Source of the DNA: JAGTVG01 sp964389805
GTDB lineage: Bacteria > Bacteroidota > Bacteroidia > Cytophagales > Cyclobacteriaceae
Direction of reading: 5' to 3'
Assembly (NCBI GenBank): GCA_964389805.1
Contig: CAYMFU010000078.1
Location: 1 to 29,702 of the forward strand
DNA: 29,702 nt
Shown: in pieces, positions 16,970 through 25,017 of the stretch
Layout: every line of letters begins with the position of its first letter
Numbering within the stretch: position 1 is the stretch's first letter
The notes under the pieces: model-generated
Database searches by the model: none
The model's input: the letters and a program-made list of their open reading frames with translations, nothing else
What the model was told of the DNA's origin: nothing
Made by a program: the position numbers and the translations under genes

Positions 16970-17686
16970 TCACTTTGATGCCAATCCATCAAGCCGGGCT
17001 TTATGTTTTCGTGCATTCTGATATTCACTTGATTCCGGATACTCTTTGATTATTGCTTCGAAGCAATCACTTGCAGATTCAAACTCCATAAGTTTTTCAT
17101 ATGCCATTGCTGCCTTTACCAAATATAAAGGGCTTAAATATTCGTTAGGTTTGTATTCAGCTGCTCTGCTATAGAATTCGGATGCCGTCCTGTAGTCATT
17201 CAATTCCATGTAAGCATCCCCTATCAGGGCATATGTCCTGGCCTGAACGACAATATCGTCGCTTGAAAATTCCGAAAGGTAATCGATAGCATTTTCAAAC
17301 TCTCCCTTCTTCAGGTAGCTTGCCCCAATATAATAATTGGCAAGGTTTGCAGTCTTAGTAAAACCATAATTATCAATGATATCAAGAAAACCGTAATTAT
17401 TCCCATCTCCATTTAAAGCCAGGTCGAGGCTATCAGATTCGAAATAATAAACGGCCTGAAACATATCGGTCTGTGCTTGCTTATTTTGATTGTTTAGATA
17501 ATACCGGCCTAGAAAAATAACAGATATAACCAAAGCGAGTGATCCCAGAGCAATAAGAACTACTTTTTTATTTTTCTCAAGATACTGTTCTGTTTTACTT
17601 AGCCGTTCAGCTAATGCTTCCGGACTTTCCAATAGCTCATTACCCTTTTTTATATCCTTCTTCTTCCTATATTTCGTCTTTGCCAT
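16970..17686 (-). CDS. TPR-repeat protein with N-terminal membrane anchor
   Basis: 238 residues. A basic cytosolic start (MAKTKYRKKKDIKK) precedes one membrane helix at about 42-62 (VVLIALGSLALVISVIFLGRYY), then a large outer part. That part holds three or four tetratricopeptide units at about 110-230. Good examples are YYIGASYLKKGEFENAIDYL, AYMELNDYRTASEFYSRAAE and AMAYEKLMEFESASDCFEAI. The layout resembles the YfgM/TPR_21 group, inner-membrane proteins that associate with the Sec translocon or periplasmic chaperones in other bacteria. The role here is inferred only as protein-protein contact. From memory, a TPR gene next to ribH is common in Bacteroidota. It has its own promoter core (17705-17712) and terminator. 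Confidence 0.82.
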   Translation of the reverse strand: MAKTKYRKKKDIKKGNELLESPEALAERLSKTEQYLEKNKKVVLIALGSLALVISVIFLGRYYLNNQNKQAQTDMFQAVYYFESDSLDLALNGDGNNYGFLDIIDNYGFTKTANLANYYIGASYLKKGEFENAIDYLSEFSSDDIVVQARTYALIGDAYMELNDYRTASEFYSRAAEYKPNEYLSPLYLVKAAMAYEKLMEFESASDCFEAIIKEYPESSEYQNARKHKARLDGLASK

Positions 17687-17704
17687 TTTTCAATTTTTAG
17701 GGTG

Positions 17705-17712
17705 CAAAAGTA
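17705..17712 (-). promoter_or_regulatory. Promoter -7 box for the TPR gene
   Basis: On the minus strand TACTTTTG matches TAnnTTTG exactly, 18 bases before the ATG at 17686, which implies a short leader. No well-spaced TTG was found upstream. Confidence 0.4.
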
Positions 17713-17746
17713 CTATTTTTAAATTAAAAAGTGAATTATCAATTAA

Positions 17747-18787
17747 TTAATCCATTACAAATGGATAATCCTCCTGCACGTAAACATCCTTGAACAATTC
17801 ATCGGTAGATGGGAAGGGAGATTCTTCAGAGAACTTAACGGATTCATCTACCTGGGATTTTACATTTTTATTGATTTTATCGAGATCTTCCTCAGTGGCA
17901 AATTTATATTTTAGCACACTGTCTTTTACCTGTTCTATTGGATCCCGTTTTTTATAAGCTGCCAATTCCTCTTTGGTACGGTATTTGGCAGGATCTGACA
18001 TAGAGTGCCCTTTATACCGGTAAGTTCTTAACTCCAACAAGGTAGGCCCTTCACCTTTTCTGGCGCGACCGGCAGCTTCTGCAATGGCATTATGCACCTC
18101 TTCGACATTCATTGCATCAACTGATTTGGATGGCATATCATAAGCTTCACCCAAGGTATATAGATCATGAACATTTGAAGTTCTCTGTACTGAAGTGCCC
18201 ATTGCATAGCCATTATTTTCAATGGCAAATATCACAGGTAATTTATAATGCATGGCCAGATTTAATGATTCATGAAATGAACCTTGGCGAACAGCCCCGT
18301 CACCCATATAGGTAACACATACTTTCTTGGTTTTATTATACTTCTCTGCAAACGCAAGTCCTACACCAAGCGGTATCTGGCCACCAACTATTCCATGGCC
18401 ACCAACAAAACCCCTCTCCTTATCAAACATATGCATAGAGCCCCCTTTTCCTTTTGAAACACCTGTTTCTTTGCCGTAAAGTTCCGCCATGATGTGTTTT
18501 GGATCAGTTCCCAAAGCCAGAGGATGGGCATGATCTCTATATGCTGTGATATATTTATCTCCTTTTTCAAGGGCTGAAACGGCTCCTGCTGCACAAGCTT
18601 CCTGTCCAATATATAAATGACAAAATCCACGGATCTTTTGCTGTCCATATAACTGACCAGCCTTTTCTTCAAATTTTCTCATCAAATACATGCTTTCGTA
18701 CCAGTACATGTACGTTTCCTTTGAAAAGCCTGGTTTGGCATTTACCTTTGCTTTTCGGGTTGAAGTGGTTTTGGTCTTTGTTGCCAT
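17747..18787 (-). CDS. pdhA: Pyruvate dehydrogenase E1 component, alpha subunit
   Basis: 346 residues, the length of alpha subunits of the alpha2beta2 E1. With the beta subunit it decarboxylates pyruvate on thiamine diphosphate and passes the acetyl group to lipoyl-E2. TPP motif GDGAVRQGSFHESLNLA (GDG 162-164) ends in ENN at 190-192. RGFCHLYIGQEA at 53-64 and YRDHAHPLALG at 83-93 line the active site. The phosphorylation-loop-like RYKGHSMSDPAKYRTKEE is near residue 258. A Lys/Thr-rich leader of about 18 residues precedes the domain. The form closest to mitochondrial PDHA supports pyruvate over branched-chain keto acids. Beta and E2 genes are not in the window: the next gene on this strand is the TPR gene, so pdhA is split from its partners. 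Confidence 0.93.
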   Translation of the reverse strand: MATKTKTTSTRKAKVNAKPGFSKETYMYWYESMYLMRKFEEKAGQLYGQQKIRGFCHLYIGQEACAAGAVSALEKGDKYITAYRDHAHPLALGTDPKHIMAELYGKETGVSKGKGGSMHMFDKERGFVGGHGIVGGQIPLGVGLAFAEKYNKTKKVCVTYMGDGAVRQGSFHESLNLAMHYKLPVIFAIENNGYAMGTSVQRTSNVHDLYTLGEAYDMPSKSVDAMNVEEVHNAIAEAAGRARKGEGPTLLELRTYRYKGHSMSDPAKYRTKEELAAYKKRDPIEQVKDSVLKYKFATEEDLDKINKNVKSQVDESVKFSEESPFPSTDELFKDVYVQEDYPFVMD

Positions 18788-18828
18788 AAAATTTTTTATT
18801 ACAAGCCAAATAATTGCTAAATAAACCT

Positions 18829-18836
18829 CAAAATTA
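18829..18836 (-). promoter_or_regulatory. Promoter -7 box for pdhA
   Basis: On the minus strand TAATTTTG matches TAnnTTTG, 41 bases before the pdhA ATG, inside the 108-base gap shared with divergent recF. No clear -33 TTG at the usual spacing. Confidence 0.4.
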
Positions 18837-18895
18837 CCTTAAAGAAATTTTGTAGATTGCGAAATTAATTAAAAAAGTCTCAACAAAGAAATTAA

Positions 18896-20005
18896 ATGTA
18901 TCTTGAAACCCTTCGGCTAATTAATTTTAAGAACTATCAGAACATTACATTTGATTTTAATAAGGAGATAAATTGTCTTGTAGGTGAGAACGGGGTAGGG
19001 AAAACAAATGTACTCGATGCTATTTACTATCTTTCATTGGCAAAGAGTTCCTTTAATATATCTGACAACCAGGTTATCCGGCATGGAGAAACGTATTTTT
19101 CAATATTGGGAAAATTTCAAAAGGATGGAAACATTTACGACGTTAAGTGTAAATCCATGCTTAATAATAAAAAGTCCCTCTCAATAAATGATAAGGAATA
19201 TGAAAGAATCAAGGATCACATTGGACTTTTCCCTATCGTATTGATATCGCCCAATGATACAGATATCATCAGAGGCATCAGTGAAAATAGAAGAAAATTT
19301 GTTGATGGGGTAATTGCGCAAATTGATAAGGAATACCTTGAAAACTTGTTAAAATACAATCATGCCCTGAAACAAAGGAATTCACTTTTGAAGAAAACCG
19401 AAAAAATATCGCAGGTAGATTATGATCTAATAGATACCTTTGATCAGGTTTTATTAAAGACAGGAAAAAAAATTCACTTTTTCAGAAGAAGATTTATTGA
19501 CAGATTCCTTCCCATTCTGCAAAGATTATATTCCGATATCTCTGATCAAAAAGAGAATATTGAAATCATTTATCGCTCTGATCTAGAGGGTTCTGATTTT
19601 GGGAAGCTGTTAAAAGAGACCTTGAATAAGGATATTTTATTAAGTCGTACTTCAGCAGGAATTCATCGTGATGATTATCTAATTAAGATTGATGGATACC
19701 CAATGAAAAAGTTTGCTTCCCAGGGTCAGCAGAAGTCTTTGATCGTTTCTCTTAAAATTGCTCAATTTGAGATCATGCGAGCTGAAAGCGGATTTAAACC
19801 CATTCTTCTTATGGATGATGTATTCGATAAACTTGACGATCAGAGGATAGAGAAGATCATGAATCTAGTCGCTGGTCACACATTCGGGCAGATCTTTGTA
19901 ACAGATGCAAGACCCGAACGCACATTATCAATATTTGAATCTATTGATTCTGGAATATGTATATATCAAATACATGATGGAAAGGCTAATGTTTTGTCTT
20001 CCTGA
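18896..20005 (+). CDS. recF: DNA replication and repair protein RecF
   Basis: 369 residues, normal length. It is an SMC/ABC-type ATPase that binds gapped DNA and, with RecO and RecR, loads RecA. Walker A GENGVGKT is at 30-37. The ABC signature is in FASQGQQKSLIVSLKIAQ near 273, and Walker B with the D-loop in LLMDDVFDKLD near 303. The opening LRLINFKNYQNI is family-typical. The gene is divergent from pdhA and 42 bases upstream of gltX on the same strand, so recF-gltX may be one unit. Neither dnaN/gyrB nor a DUF721 gene, frequent RecF neighbours, lies beside it. Confidence 0.94.
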   Translation: MYLETLRLINFKNYQNITFDFNKEINCLVGENGVGKTNVLDAIYYLSLAKSSFNISDNQVIRHGETYFSILGKFQKDGNIYDVKCKSMLNNKKSLSINDKEYERIKDHIGLFPIVLISPNDTDIIRGISENRRKFVDGVIAQIDKEYLENLLKYNHALKQRNSLLKKTEKISQVDYDLIDTFDQVLLKTGKKIHFFRRRFIDRFLPILQRLYSDISDQKENIEIIYRSDLEGSDFGKLLKETLNKDILLSRTSAGIHRDDYLIKIDGYPMKKFASQGQQKSLIVSLKIAQFEIMRAESGFKPILLMDDVFDKLDDQRIEKIMNLVAGHTFGQIFVTDARPERTLSIFESIDSGICIYQIHDGKANVLSS

Positions 20006-20047
20006 TAAGATAAATGATTATTAGTAACTTTATATTAAAATTGCACG

Positions 20048-21589
20048 ATGAATAAAGAGGTGAGAGTAAGGTTTGCCCCCAGTCCAACGGGCCCGTTACA
20101 CATAGGTGGTGTTAGAACGGCATTATACAACTATTTATTTGCCAGACATTATGGCGGAAATTTTATCCTGCGAATAGAAGATACGGACCAATCCAGGTTT
20201 GTGGGGGGAGCTGAAGAGTACATCAAGGAATCATTGTCGTGGTTAGATATCCTTCCTGATGAAGGAATAGATGACAATGGACCGCACAAACCTTACAGGC
20301 AGTCGGCAAGGAAAGAAATATACAACAAATATGCCCAGCAATTGATAGACAATAAACTGGCATATTATGCCTTTGATACACCGGAAGACCTTGAAAATAT
20401 GAGAAATCGGTTAAAATCGGAAGGGATTAGTATGCCTCAATATAATGGTCACTCAAGGGGTAGCATGGTCAATTCACTAACTCTATCCCCTGAGGAGGTA
20501 TATGATAAAATCAAATCTGGAGAGAAATATGTAATCAGGTTATTGGTATCAGAAAATGAGAATATAGAGTTTAGTGATTTGATCCGTGGCAAGGTCAGTG
20601 TTTCCTCCGATACCATAGATGATAAAATATTAATCAAATCTGATGGATTACCTACCTATCACCTGGCCAATGTGGTCGACGATCATTTAATGAATATTAC
20701 CCATGTGATTAGAGGAGAGGAATGGTTGCCCAGCGCCCCATTACACATCCTTTTATACCAGTTTATGGGATGGGAAGACAGTATGCCCGAATTTGCCCAC
20801 CTGCCTTTAATTCTAAAACCAGAAGGTACAGGAAAATTAAGTAAAAGGGATGGTGATAAACATGGATTTCCGGTTTTCCCTATAGATTGGATCGATCCTG
20901 TAACTGGAGATAAAAGTGCCGGATTCAGAGAGAATGGGTATCTTCCCGGGGCTATGGTCAACTTTCTTGCTTTTCTTGGCTGGAATCCGGGGACTGAACA
21001 GGAACTATTCGGCATGAATGATCTGGTGAAGGAATTTTCAATTGAAAGGGTAAACAAGGCAGGCGCAAAATTTGATATTGAGAAGGCGAAATGGTATAAC
21101 CAGCAATATATTAAGTTCATTCCGGATGATGATATTGGAGCCTATCTAAATGATGAGATTAAAAAAAGAGGAATAAATGCCGACCAGGATTATATAACCA
21201 GGGTGGCTATTGCATTTAAAGACAGAATCACATTCCTTCACGAATTAATTGGAATTACTTCCTATTTTTTTCTGAGACCTGAAACATATGATGAAAAAGT
21301 GATCAAAAAAAGATGGACAACAACAAATGTTGAATTTTTAAGTAAATATGCAGCTGAATTGAATAAGTCGTATGAGAAATTTGATGGGGATTTAGCTAAG
21401 AATATTATGCTACCGATCCTTGACAAAATGAGTATAGGCATGGGCTCTATAATGCAGGTATTAAGAGTAGTCATAACCGGTGTTACATCTGGAATAGATC
21501 TTATTTATACTATAGAACTTCTTGGACACAGGGAAGTCAGTAAAAGGATAGAAATAGCAATTGAAAGACTGGGTAATTTTGTTAAATAA
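20048..21589 (+). CDS. gltX: Glutamate--tRNA ligase
   Basis: 513 residues; class I aminoacyl-tRNA synthetase that charges tRNA-Glu. The HIGH motif appears as HIGG at 18-21 in PSPTGPLHIGG, and the KMSKS motif as KLSKR at 263-267. LRIEDTDQSR near 37-46 binds glutamate/ATP. After KLSKR comes a segment (DKHGFPVFPIDWIDP...GFRENGYLPGAMVNFLAFLGW) that is typical of Bacteroidota GltX and explains the length above 470. The helical anticodon-binding domain completes the protein. The stop at 21587-21589 is one base from the next ATG. Confidence 0.96.
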   Translation: MNKEVRVRFAPSPTGPLHIGGVRTALYNYLFARHYGGNFILRIEDTDQSRFVGGAEEYIKESLSWLDILPDEGIDDNGPHKPYRQSARKEIYNKYAQQLIDNKLAYYAFDTPEDLENMRNRLKSEGISMPQYNGHSRGSMVNSLTLSPEEVYDKIKSGEKYVIRLLVSENENIEFSDLIRGKVSVSSDTIDDKILIKSDGLPTYHLANVVDDHLMNITHVIRGEEWLPSAPLHILLYQFMGWEDSMPEFAHLPLILKPEGTGKLSKRDGDKHGFPVFPIDWIDPVTGDKSAGFRENGYLPGAMVNFLAFLGWNPGTEQELFGMNDLVKEFSIERVNKAGAKFDIEKAKWYNQQYIKFIPDDDIGAYLNDEIKKRGINADQDYITRVAIAFKDRITFLHELIGITSYFFLRPETYDEKVIKKRWTTTNVEFLSKYAAELNKSYEKFDGDLAKNIMLPILDKMSIGMGSIMQVLRVVITGVTSGIDLIYTIELLGHREVSKRIEIAIERLGNFVK

Positions 21590-21590
21590 A

Positions 21591-21815
21591 ATGACCAAGA
21601 GAAAAGCCAATAAAATACGTAAAAAAGAAGTTCCCGAAGAGAATAAAAACCTTCCTGGATTTGATATACAGATCAATTCATTCGGTGAGGTTCAGTCAAC
21701 ATATGATATAGAAGATGTAAATGCCTTTTTGAACGAAAATCTGGCAGATAAAAAACTTAAAAACAAGACTAAAGAGAATAGTAAAGAGAAGGATAATCCA
21801 GATTCCGAACAATAA
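21591..21815 (+). CDS. Small charged protein downstream of gltX
   Basis: 74 residues from ATG 21591, which follows the gltX stop after one base; an in-frame TTG at 21561 would overlap gltX and is less likely. The N-terminus is very basic (TKRKANKIRKKE). The middle, GFDIQINSFGEVQSTYDIEDVNAFLNENL, is the only part with ordered, conserved-looking character. The tail is a Lys/Glu/Asn/Asp low-complexity stretch. No signal peptide or membrane helix. I do not recognise the function. The close spacing suggests translational coupling with gltX, and the basic head might contact nucleic acid, though nothing proves it. Confidence 0.7.
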   Translation: MTKRKANKIRKKEVPEENKNLPGFDIQINSFGEVQSTYDIEDVNAFLNENLADKKLKNKTKENSKEKDNPDSEQ

Positions 21816-21885
21816 ATTTTCGTCCACGCAATAATATTTTAAAATCAGGTTGAATTATTTGATAAACCCGAGTAAATTGAATGAG

Positions 21886-21906
21886 TAAATCGTTCAGGAC
21901 GATTAC
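21886..21906. promoter_or_regulatory. Hairpin/palindrome upstream of cytochrome c peroxidase
   Basis: AATCGT (21888-21893) and ACGATT (21899-21904) pair perfectly around five bases. GTA before and AC after extend the pairing to eight bp with one bulged A. No T run follows, so it is not a usual terminator. It lies 58 bases before the peroxidase ATG and could be an operator. Confidence 0.3.
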
Positions 21907-21963
21907 CGAAATTCAAAAGAATTTTTAAGAATTAGAGTATTTAACCCATTTAAATTTTTCACT

Positions 21964-23049
21964 ATGAAGAAATCAATCTTTCTAATGTTATCACTTGCAC
22001 TGATCTTAATGAATTGCGGCGGTGATAATTCTAAAAAAAATGAACAAAAAAAACAGGCTGAAGAATATGCTGAAAGCATGAAGATTGAAGAAGAGATTGG
22101 TGCACAGGTGACAGCCATGTTCAAACCTCTAACAGGTGTTGCTGAAAATCCGAATAATCCACTTACTGATGAGAAGGTAAAGTTGGGGAAGATTCTTTAT
22201 TATGACAATCGATTATCCAAAGATCAAACACAAAGCTGCAATACATGTCATGACCTGAATACTTTTGGTGTAGACAATGAGCAGTTTTCAGAAGGGGATG
22301 ATGGTACCAGTATTGGCGATCGGAATTCACCAACTGTTTTAAATGCCGCTTTTCATACGAGTCAATTCTGGGATGGAAGAGCCCAAGATGTTGAAGAACA
22401 GGCAGGCATGCCAGTTTTAAATCCAGTGGAGATGAATATACCATCAGAAGATTTTCTAATCAAAAGGCTTGCGGCTACAGACTTGTATCCTCCACTTTTT
22501 GCATCGGCATTCCCTGATGAAAGCGATCCGATTACTTATGATAATTTGAAAAAAGCGATAGGGGCCTTTGAACGTACACTTGTCACACCTTCAAAATTCG
22601 ATGATTACTTGAAGGGAAATAAAGGTGCACTCAACCTGGAGGAAAAGAAAGGCTTGAAAACATTTATCGATGTAGGTTGCCTGACATGTCATACAGGAAG
22701 TCAGTTAGGAGGAAATATGCTTCAAAAATTTGGAGTATACGACAACTACTGGAACCTGACAGGAAGTGATCCAGTTGATGAAGGAAGGTTTAAAGAAACT
22801 GGAAATGAAGCTGATAAATACATGTTCAAAGTACCAACCCTTAGAAATGTAGCTATGACTTATCCTTATTTTCATGATGGAAGTATAGAAAAACTTGAAG
22901 ATGCCGTAAAAATTATAGCTAAATTAAACCTGAATAAAGATCTGACTGATGAGGAGATTAAGAGTATTGTAATATTCCTGAACACATTAACCGGGGAGGT
23001 TCCGGAAGATGCAAAAAAAATCCCAGAAGAACTAAATACTGCTTCTTAG
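21964..23049 (+). CDS. Di-haem cytochrome c peroxidase (MauG/CcpA family) lipoprotein
   Basis: 361 residues. A lipoprotein signal ends at Cys18 (ALILMNCGGD), so the mature protein is membrane-anchored on the periplasmic side. Two CxxCH c-type haem sites are seen: Cys92-x2-Cys95-His96 (SCNTCHD) and Cys239-x2-Cys242-His243 (CLTCHTG). This is the two-domain layout of bacterial cytochrome c peroxidases, which reduce hydrogen peroxide with electrons from cytochromes. Other family marks: LGKILYYDNRLSKDQT before haem 1, FWDGRAQDVEEQA near 137, and FKVPTLRNVAMTYPYFHDG near 278-296. A Lys/Glu-rich linker follows the lipid anchor. It is a single gene with a strong terminator. Activity as a peroxidase rather than a MauG-like oxidase is inferred. 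Confidence 0.92.
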   Translation: MKKSIFLMLSLALILMNCGGDNSKKNEQKKQAEEYAESMKIEEEIGAQVTAMFKPLTGVAENPNNPLTDEKVKLGKILYYDNRLSKDQTQSCNTCHDLNTFGVDNEQFSEGDDGTSIGDRNSPTVLNAAFHTSQFWDGRAQDVEEQAGMPVLNPVEMNIPSEDFLIKRLAATDLYPPLFASAFPDESDPITYDNLKKAIGAFERTLVTPSKFDDYLKGNKGALNLEEKKGLKTFIDVGCLTCHTGSQLGGNMLQKFGVYDNYWNLTGSDPVDEGRFKETGNEADKYMFKVPTLRNVAMTYPYFHDGSIEKLEDAVKIIAKLNLNKDLTDEEIKSIVIFLNTLTGEVPEDAKKIPEELNTAS

Positions 23050-23053
23050 ATAG

Positions 23054-23086
23054 AGGAGGCTGTTTTCAGAACAGCCTCTTTTTTTT
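23054..23086 (+). terminator. Rho-independent terminator of the peroxidase gene
   Basis: Nine-bp stem GAGGCTGTT/AACAGCCTC (23056-23064 with 23070-23078), five-base loop, followed by eight T (23079-23086). It starts five bases after the peroxidase stop. Its 8-bp core equals that of the terminator at 826-848. Confidence 0.92.
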
Positions 23087-23105
23087 GATCTACCTTTTGC
23101 GTTCT

Positions 23106-24080
23106 CTAAATACGGCTGATATTTTGCTTAATTTCCAACCAACTTTGATCTTTCAGTCTTGCTCCATAAACCTCTATCACTTTACCCCCCAGGAGAGATC
23201 CTATTTTACCACTATGTGCAAGGTCATACCCCTTAGATAGCCCATAAAGAAATCCAGCCGCATACAGGTCCCCGGCACCTGTTGTATCTTTTAATTCAGC
23301 TTTGATGCCAGGTATTATTATATTATTTGAACCTTTATGTATTATAGATCCCTCTTTTCCAATTTTAACCACGGCGATATCGCAATACTCGCTAATGATC
23401 TTGGCTGCATTTTCAGGTTCTTCACCCGTAAAGGACCGTGCTTCTTCCTCATTAGCAAAAACAATATTAACATACTCTTTCACTATATCCAGTAAAAAAT
23501 CCCTGTTGGCTTCTACAGTAGTAAAGCTAGCCATGTCAATAGATATGGTTAAACCAACCTTTTTTGCTAAATAAACCGCTTTCAGAATAAGATCATGATT
23601 TTGAACAAGGTATCCTTCTATGTGGAAGAAGGAATATCCTTTGAATTGTTTTTCATTCAATTCACCAGGTTCCATTTCCACAGCTGCACCAAGATAAGTC
23701 GCAAAGGTTCTTTCAGCATCCTTTGAGAGAAGCGTAATGGCAGTTCCTGTTGGATTATAGCCATATAATAAATTGAAGTGGATGTGTTTTGAAAGCAATT
23801 CATTTTTAAAGAGATCTCCATATTTATCCTTCCCGATCTTTCCGATATATCCGCTTTGAATTCCCAATTTTGCCAAGCCATCAATTGTGTTTGAGGCAGA
23901 TCCACCTGCAGCAATTTCATATTGAAAGTTTTCAGTCGCATTTAATATTTTTTTCGCTTTTTTTGAATCAACCAGTGTCATACTTCCTTTAGGAAGAGAG
24001 AATTCGTTCAAAATCTCGTCATCATCAATTTGAAATATGAGATCAACCAAAGCATTTCCTAATCCCAGTACCTTTGACAT
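23106..24080 (-). CDS. PfkB-family carbohydrate/adenosine kinase
   Basis: 324 residues from ATG 24080. It belongs to the ribokinase/PfkB superfamily and phosphorylates a sugar or nucleoside hydroxyl with ATP. Marks: MSKVLGLGNALVDLIF start, substrate Gly-Gly motif AAGGSASNT near 55-63, signature 1 region GYIGKIGKDKYGD near 75-87, and PfkB signature 2 DTTGAGDLYAAGFLYG near 256-271, where the Asp before AGF/YAAG is the catalytic base. The N-terminal form GNALVD resembles the adenosine kinase-like branch in Bacteroidota, but sugar kinase activity is not excluded. An in-frame TTG at 24110 would give ten more residues but overlaps the promoter box, so 24080 is chosen. It is convergent with the peroxidase gene. 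Confidence 0.88.
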   Translation of the reverse strand: MSKVLGLGNALVDLIFQIDDDEILNEFSLPKGSMTLVDSKKAKKILNATENFQYEIAAGGSASNTIDGLAKLGIQSGYIGKIGKDKYGDLFKNELLSKHIHFNLLYGYNPTGTAITLLSKDAERTFATYLGAAVEMEPGELNEKQFKGYSFFHIEGYLVQNHDLILKAVYLAKKVGLTISIDMASFTTVEANRDFLLDIVKEYVNIVFANEEEARSFTGEEPENAAKIISEYCDIAVVKIGKEGSIIHKGSNNIIIPGIKAELKDTTGAGDLYAAGFLYGLSKGYDLAHSGKIGSLLGGKVIEVYGARLKDQSWLEIKQNISRI

Positions 24081-24361
24081 AGTGTATATCTTTTTTCCAG
24101 ATAGGCACAAATATATTCTGCCATTTTAATATTTCAACAATTGGTGTATATTTAATCCTTAATAAGATTGAATTACTAATATGGTTTGATTTTCAAGGCT
24201 AATTTTCAGCTTTTTGTTTTTTGATCCCCATAAAAAGTAAAAAAAGATCATTTAATTTGCCTTCTAAACATGATCTACACGATATTAATAATTTGTTAGC
24301 GTAAAAATTTGATTATTCTAATATTTTTTAGCAATTTTACTAGATAAATAAAAGTAGAGAT
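24081..24361. other. Intergenic region between divergent kinase and exported-protein genes
   Basis: No gene seen in these 281 bases. It holds the kinase promoter (24108-24137) and presumably that of the 24362 gene, for which no exact TAnnTTTG was found. An inverted repeat AGATCAT (24245-24251) and ATGATCT (24270-24276) with an 18-base spacer lies about 90 bases before the 24362 start and could be a regulator site. Confidence 0.4.
24108..24137 (-). promoter_or_regulatory. Promoter (-33 and -7) for the PfkB-family kinase
   Basis: On the minus strand: TTG (24135-24137), 19-base spacer, then TATATTTG (24108-24115), a full match to the Bacteroidota -33 TTG / -7 TAnnTTTG pattern. Transcription would begin near 24101, about 21 bases before the ATG at 24080. 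It also argues against the upstream TTG start. Confidence 0.6.
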
Positions 24362-24994
24362 ATGTTTTTATTAAAAAAAGCCCTGGCATTCTTAATGATT
24401 GTTGTCTTCACTCAGGCATTCTCTCAGGATTTACAATTGGAGAAGTCTCAATCAACAAGCAGAAAGAGCTATGAAATTCAGAATACTGAATATCAAAATG
24501 GATCTCAAGATATAAACGTAGATTTGATATTTGAGAATGATCAGAATGAATCATTTAGTGGATCCGGGGCATCCGATAAAGATGAATCAACTGTAGATAT
24601 AACCTTTTTGGCACCTATCTCTGATTCAAAATATAAAAGAGGAAGTGCTATTCAGATCAGATGGACCGGAGGGAATCCCGAAGATGAATACGCATTAGAC
24701 TTATTTGATGGTCGTTTTCATTACAGACACGTGGGTGAATTAAAAAACTCCGGCACCTATCCATGGATAATCCCCAAAGATGTAAAGCCGGGCAAAGAAT
24801 ATAAGTTCAAACTTACCAACACAGATGATTTTGGTGAATATGCTTTCAGCAAATCGTTCATAGTTAAAAAGAAAGTGCCTCTAGCCGTTTGGATCGTTCC
24901 CGGAGCACTTATTGTCGGGGGCGCTGTATATTTATTGTTTTTCCACGGCGAAGACCCAGTACCTGATTTACCAGCACCAATTGAACCAAATTAA
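24362..24994 (+). CDS. Exported Ig-like protein with C-terminal membrane helix
   Basis: 210 residues. Signal peptide at 1-21 (MFLLKKALAF... AFS, then Gln). Residues 22-75 are a polar, Ser/Asn/Gln-rich linker. Residues about 78-170 form one beta-sandwich domain with ITFLAPISDSKYKRGSAIQIRW, then LDLFDGRFHY, GTYPWIIPKDVKPGKEYKFKL and GEYAFSKSF. This matches the Kre9/KNH-like (Ser-Thr-rich anchored membrane protein) Ig fold. Residues about 175-193 are one hydrophobic helix (VWIVPGALIVGGAVYLLFF), followed by an acidic, Pro-rich tail. With a cleaved signal this makes the domain periplasmic or surface-facing and the tail cytosolic. The repeat protein gene starts 23 bases later, so the two probably form one operon. 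The function is unknown; anchoring or helping the large partner is an inference. Confidence 0.8.
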   Translation: MFLLKKALAFLMIVVFTQAFSQDLQLEKSQSTSRKSYEIQNTEYQNGSQDINVDLIFENDQNESFSGSGASDKDESTVDITFLAPISDSKYKRGSAIQIRWTGGNPEDEYALDLFDGRFHYRHVGELKNSGTYPWIIPKDVKPGKEYKFKLTNTDDFGEYAFSKSFIVKKKVPLAVWIVPGALIVGGAVYLLFFHGEDPVPDLPAPIEPN

Positions 24995-25017
24995 ATCAGC
25001 TAAAAAAGGAAGAGATT

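Noticed and set aside
18388..18672. 94-residue minus-strand frame within pdhA
   Set aside because: It is a shifted-frame shadow of pdhA across its best conserved region.
21561..21815. 84-residue version of the small protein after gltX (TTG start)
   Set aside because: It would overlap gltX by 29 bases, while ATG 21591 sits one base after the gltX stop.
23106..24110. Longer kinase reading frame from TTG 24110
   Set aside because: The TTG lies inside the TATATTTG promoter box and the extra ten residues are not family-like; ATG 24080 gives the usual start.
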